DNA of 55,738 bases, from assembly GCA_017398545.1 (NCBI GenBank), contig JAFQFT010000039.1, positions 1 to 55,738 of the forward strand, read 5' to 3'. Under the pieces are notes generated by a model. The model had not been told where the DNA came from and did no database searches. It saw only the letters and a list, made by a program, of their open reading frames with translations. The stretch's first letter is position 1, and each line of letters begins with the position of its first letter. The translations under genes were made by a program, and so were the position numbers. Of this stretch, positions 53,223 to 55,738 are shown piece after piece. The stretch comes from Bacilli bacterium (GTDB lineage Bacteria; Bacillota_I; Bacilli_A; ML615J-28; CAG-313).

Positions 53223-54149
53223 CTACTTTTTATTCTTTTCTTTTGATCTTTTATCATTAATAATTGCAATTTCTTTTTCTGTAATTAATGTACAATTATT
53301 TTCTTTAGCCCAATCTACACATCCTTTTAAGACAAGTTTTAAGAAAGGACGAGGAACTTTTACAAGCATTTTTAAAGCTTCATCTGTAAACTTAACAACA
53401 TCATCAGCTCGATCTGCAGCATATCTAATTGATGTAAGATCCACTTCTTTGTCAGGAATTCCTTCAGCATGCGCAGTTTTAAAACCAGAACACCAAAAAT
53501 TTTTTGAATCACGATAACCCCAGTTAGTAGGAATAGGAGCAAAATTTCCTCTAGTTACACCGTTAATTATTGAGTTATGATATTTTTCTTTCATTAAAAT
53601 ATGATCAATTTTTAAAATAAAATGTGCACCATATTTAGATGTAATACCATTAAAATCATGATATGGACCATTGTATTCTTCCTCAATTTGATCATTTTCT
53701 GCATTATCTAATTCTTTAACCCATGTACATTCAAACACTTGTAAAGCCTCATCAATAACTTTAGGAAATGCATCATTAGGATGATCAATACAAGACATAC
53801 CATCAACCATTGTAAATTTGAAATCTTTCATTTTTTCAGTAGGTGTATCACCAGGAAAACCAAGACGCACACATTCCTTAAAAATCTTTTTACTATATGG
53901 CATGAAATTAATTGTACATTTGCCAGTTCTTAAAATTCCTTTACAAGTGTTTGATGAATTACGACATTCAAGCACCATTGCGTAATAATCTTTACCTGCT
54001 ATATAATAAGGAAAGACAAGCGAATATGCACCAAATGATGTATTACCATTTTCATCAAGAGTTCCAATTAAAGTAAGTGGCATTGGAAAAAAAGCAGATG
54101 TTTGATAAAAATTATCTACAATTCTTAAATCTTTAAAATTATTTTTCAT
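53223..54149 (-). CDS. Flavin reductase-like (split-barrel FMN-binding) protein
   Basis: The N-terminal two thirds of this 308-residue protein have the flavin reductase/DIM6-type split barrel: FPMPLTLIGTLDENGNTS, AYSLVFP, MVLECRNSSNTCKGILRTG and CTINFMPYSKK. The protein is about 100 residues longer than simple family members; the C-terminal part (SGFKTAHAEG onward) is unfamiliar. It probably binds FMN, redox partner unknown. It lies beside the FAD-Rieske oxidoreductase, 91 bases apart and same strand. Confidence 0.8.
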   Translation of the reverse strand: MKNNFKDLRIVDNFYQTSAFFPMPLTLIGTLDENGNTSFGAYSLVFPYYIAGKDYYAMVLECRNSSNTCKGILRTGKCTINFMPYSKKIFKECVRLGFPGDTPTEKMKDFKFTMVDGMSCIDHPNDAFPKVIDEALQVFECTWVKELDNAENDQIEEEYNGPYHDFNGITSKYGAHFILKIDHILMKEKYHNSIINGVTRGNFAPIPTNWGYRDSKNFWCSGFKTAHAEGIPDKEVDLTSIRYAADRADDVVKFTDEALKMLVKVPRPFLKLVLKGCVDWAKENNCTLITEKEIAIINDKRSKEKNKK

Positions 54150-54240
54150 AATAAATCCTCACAAAATTTGTATTACTTATATTATACTATTTTATTTTTA
54201 TTTTTCAAAACAATTATTAATTATTTTATAATAAACTATA

Positions 54241-55521
54241 TTATACATTAATATCTTTTCTTGCAGGACCATTAATAACTTTCCCTTCCTTATTATATAT
54301 AGAACCATGACATGAACATTCATAAGTTTCCTCTTCCTTATTATATATAAGAGCACATCCTAAGTGAGTACATCTAGGACGCCTAAACGTTAATAAATTT
54401 ATTATTGATGTCCAAATGTTTTTAAATAAGTTTTTATTTATAGAACATCTATTAAGTCGTGTTAATTTAAAATACTTTTTATCTTTAATTATCTTTAAAA
54501 CTATTTCAGAACTAGCCATTGCCCATGTAAATCCCCATAAATTAAATCCTGTTACAATAATATGATTTTTATGGAAGATATCACTACAACCTATATAAGG
54601 TATTCCATCTAAACTTATTGTATCTTGTCCATGCCAACTATATAATATATCTTCTTTTTTAATATTAAATTTTCTGCAGACTAATTCCTCAAATTTAGAA
54701 ATACACCTACACCCAACATCTGTATCATTCCCTCCTATTATTAAATAATCTTTATACATTCTATAGTATAATCCACCATCTTTATCTAAGCTACAATATG
54801 TTCCTTTTACAAACTCATTTTTAATCACACATACATATGACTTTTTTTGTGTTAGTTTCATAAATAAAAAGTTTAGTTTATTATTAATAGGATAATGTGT
54901 TGCGGTAACTAAGTATTTAAATTTAATTATTTTGCCATTTTTTAAAACTGCATAATGTTTCTTTATTTTTACTACTTCAGTATATTCATAAATATTTAAG
55001 TTTTTTGATAGTTCATTTATTAACTTAATTGGATTTATAACAGCTTGTTTTTTAAAAGATATTCCAACTTTATCTTTATCAAAAGGTATATTATTATTAA
55101 TATAAATATCATTATAAATTTCTTTTAACACTTCATATTCTTTTTTTATTAAATTATGATCTTTAGAATATAAACAAGAATCTACTTCTTCATAATCAAA
55201 ATTATATATTTTTGATAGTTGTTGATATCTATGAAGTGCTTTACTATTTATATATAAGTATGCTTGTCTTTGTTTTTCAGTTAATGTTTGATAAAGTGTT
55301 TCGTGCTGTGTTGTAAGAAATGCTGTTGTTTTAGAAGTAGTACCACTTCCAATAGTATCTTTTTCCACTAAACAATAGTTAATATTATAGTCTTTTAAAA
55401 GATGTGCTGTAAGAACACCTACAATTCCTCCACCTATTATTAAAACATCAGTTTCAATATCATTTTCTAATTTATTAAATTTTTGTCCTTTCAAATATTC
55501 ATCCCAAATTGATTTATTCAT
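54241..55521 (-). CDS. FAD-dependent oxidoreductase with C-terminal Rieske [2Fe-2S] domain
   Basis: The 426-residue protein has a Rossmann FAD motif DVLIIGGGIVGVLTAHLL (residues 26-43) and the DAO-type body ending in VTGFNLWGFTWAMASSEI. A short Rieske domain (about 380-426) has ligands CTHLGC and CSCHGS, that is CxH and CxxH. This matches the YhfW-type family of Bacillus. Substrate is unknown. TTTTATCACC-type sequence precedes the start with no strong Shine-Dalgarno site. Confidence 0.9.
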   Translation of the reverse strand: MNKSIWDEYLKGQKFNKLENDIETDVLIIGGGIVGVLTAHLLKDYNINYCLVEKDTIGSGTTSKTTAFLTTQHETLYQTLTEKQRQAYLYINSKALHRYQQLSKIYNFDYEEVDSCLYSKDHNLIKKEYEVLKEIYNDIYINNNIPFDKDKVGISFKKQAVINPIKLINELSKNLNIYEYTEVVKIKKHYAVLKNGKIIKFKYLVTATHYPINNKLNFLFMKLTQKKSYVCVIKNEFVKGTYCSLDKDGGLYYRMYKDYLIIGGNDTDVGCRCISKFEELVCRKFNIKKEDILYSWHGQDTISLDGIPYIGCSDIFHKNHIIVTGFNLWGFTWAMASSEIVLKIIKDKKYFKLTRLNRCSINKNLFKNIWTSIINLLTFRRPRCTHLGCALIYNKEEETYECSCHGSIYNKEGKVINGPARKDINV

Positions 55522-55607
55522 TTTATCACCATTATTATTATTACCATTTAATAATAACTTATAAAATAGAAAAGGTATATATTTATTAAGCTTTTGAGGT
55601 TCTATAA

Positions 55608-55650
55608 AAAATTCTAGGGTTTTGAAAAAAACTTTAGAAAATTCTAGGGT
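55608..55650. repeat. Two direct repeats of 13 bp with 30-bp period
   Basis: aaaattctagggt occurs at 55608-55620 and 55638-55650 in the non-coding stretch 55522-55738 upstream of the oxidoreductase gene. Nothing else is identifiable in this 217-base end of the window. Confidence 0.6.
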
Positions 55651-55738
55651 GAAACTATTTCACTCTTTTTCTTTTCTTCTTTTTATATAAATGTCTTTTA
55701 TTATTTATACTACTAAATGGAATTGGGGTATTAGTACT

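Overview
The window comes from the chromosome of an AT-rich, low-GC Gram-positive bacterium. The operon rsmB-rlmN-rsgA-rpe-thiN-spoVM-(rpmB)-fakA-recG-plsX-rnc follows the Bacillus subtilis order. dnaD-nth is a Bacilli pair, Shine-Dalgarno sites are strong, and TGA is a stop codon (rsmB and rpe both end in TGA inside ATGA overlaps), so this is not a mycoplasma with code 4. GGGtGRT, many lipoproteins and InlB-type repeats fit an uncultured gut-associated Bacilli or Erysipelotrichia-like anaerobe. That lineage guess is inference. A 26-codon spoVM and a 57-codon Cse60-like gene, both previously easy to miss, suggest a spore former or a recent descendant of one.

Layout. 0-8 kb: the 3' part of rqcH (+), then a minus-strand operon of a large SF2 helicase, a MoxR ATPase and a HExxH/VWA protein. 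That operon has two perfect consensus promoters, a 14-codon leader ORF and a terminator-like hairpin ahead of its first gene. 8-11 kb: Cse60-like, nth, dnaD, one membrane-anchored unknown and a decayed stretch. 11-16 kb: a histidine phosphatase, an operon of alpha/beta hydrolase, TraX and NUDIX genes, and a lipoprotein that joins Cys/His repeats, an InlB repeat and a solute-binding domain. 16-27 kb: the housekeeping block of lipid synthesis, ribosome assembly and RNA modification. 27-37 kb: lgt with a zinc-ribbon tail, an orphan RelB/DinJ antitoxin, an ABC exporter pair, and three exported proteins. 37-41 kb: a cell-surface 5'-nucleotidase, an iron alcohol dehydrogenase and enolase. 41-47 kb: one 1937-residue helicase-nuclease. 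47-51 kb: GGGtGRT with its Fe-S scaffold-like partner, then gpmI. 51-56 kb: a TrkA-C membrane protein, YbaK-like deacylase, YwaF-like membrane protein, flavin reductase, and an FAD oxidoreductase with a Rieske tail.

How it fits together. Housekeeping genes sit in compact overlapping operons separated by clear hairpin terminators. FakA and PlsX lie together without the fabD/fabG/acpP and fapR genes that B. subtilis has there, which would fit use of external fatty acids. The best candidates for an undescribed system are the helicase-MoxR-HExxH/VWA operon, the GGGtGRT pair and the single-gene transglutaminase-helicase-nuclease. No tRNA, rRNA, CRISPR array, integrase or transposase was seen.
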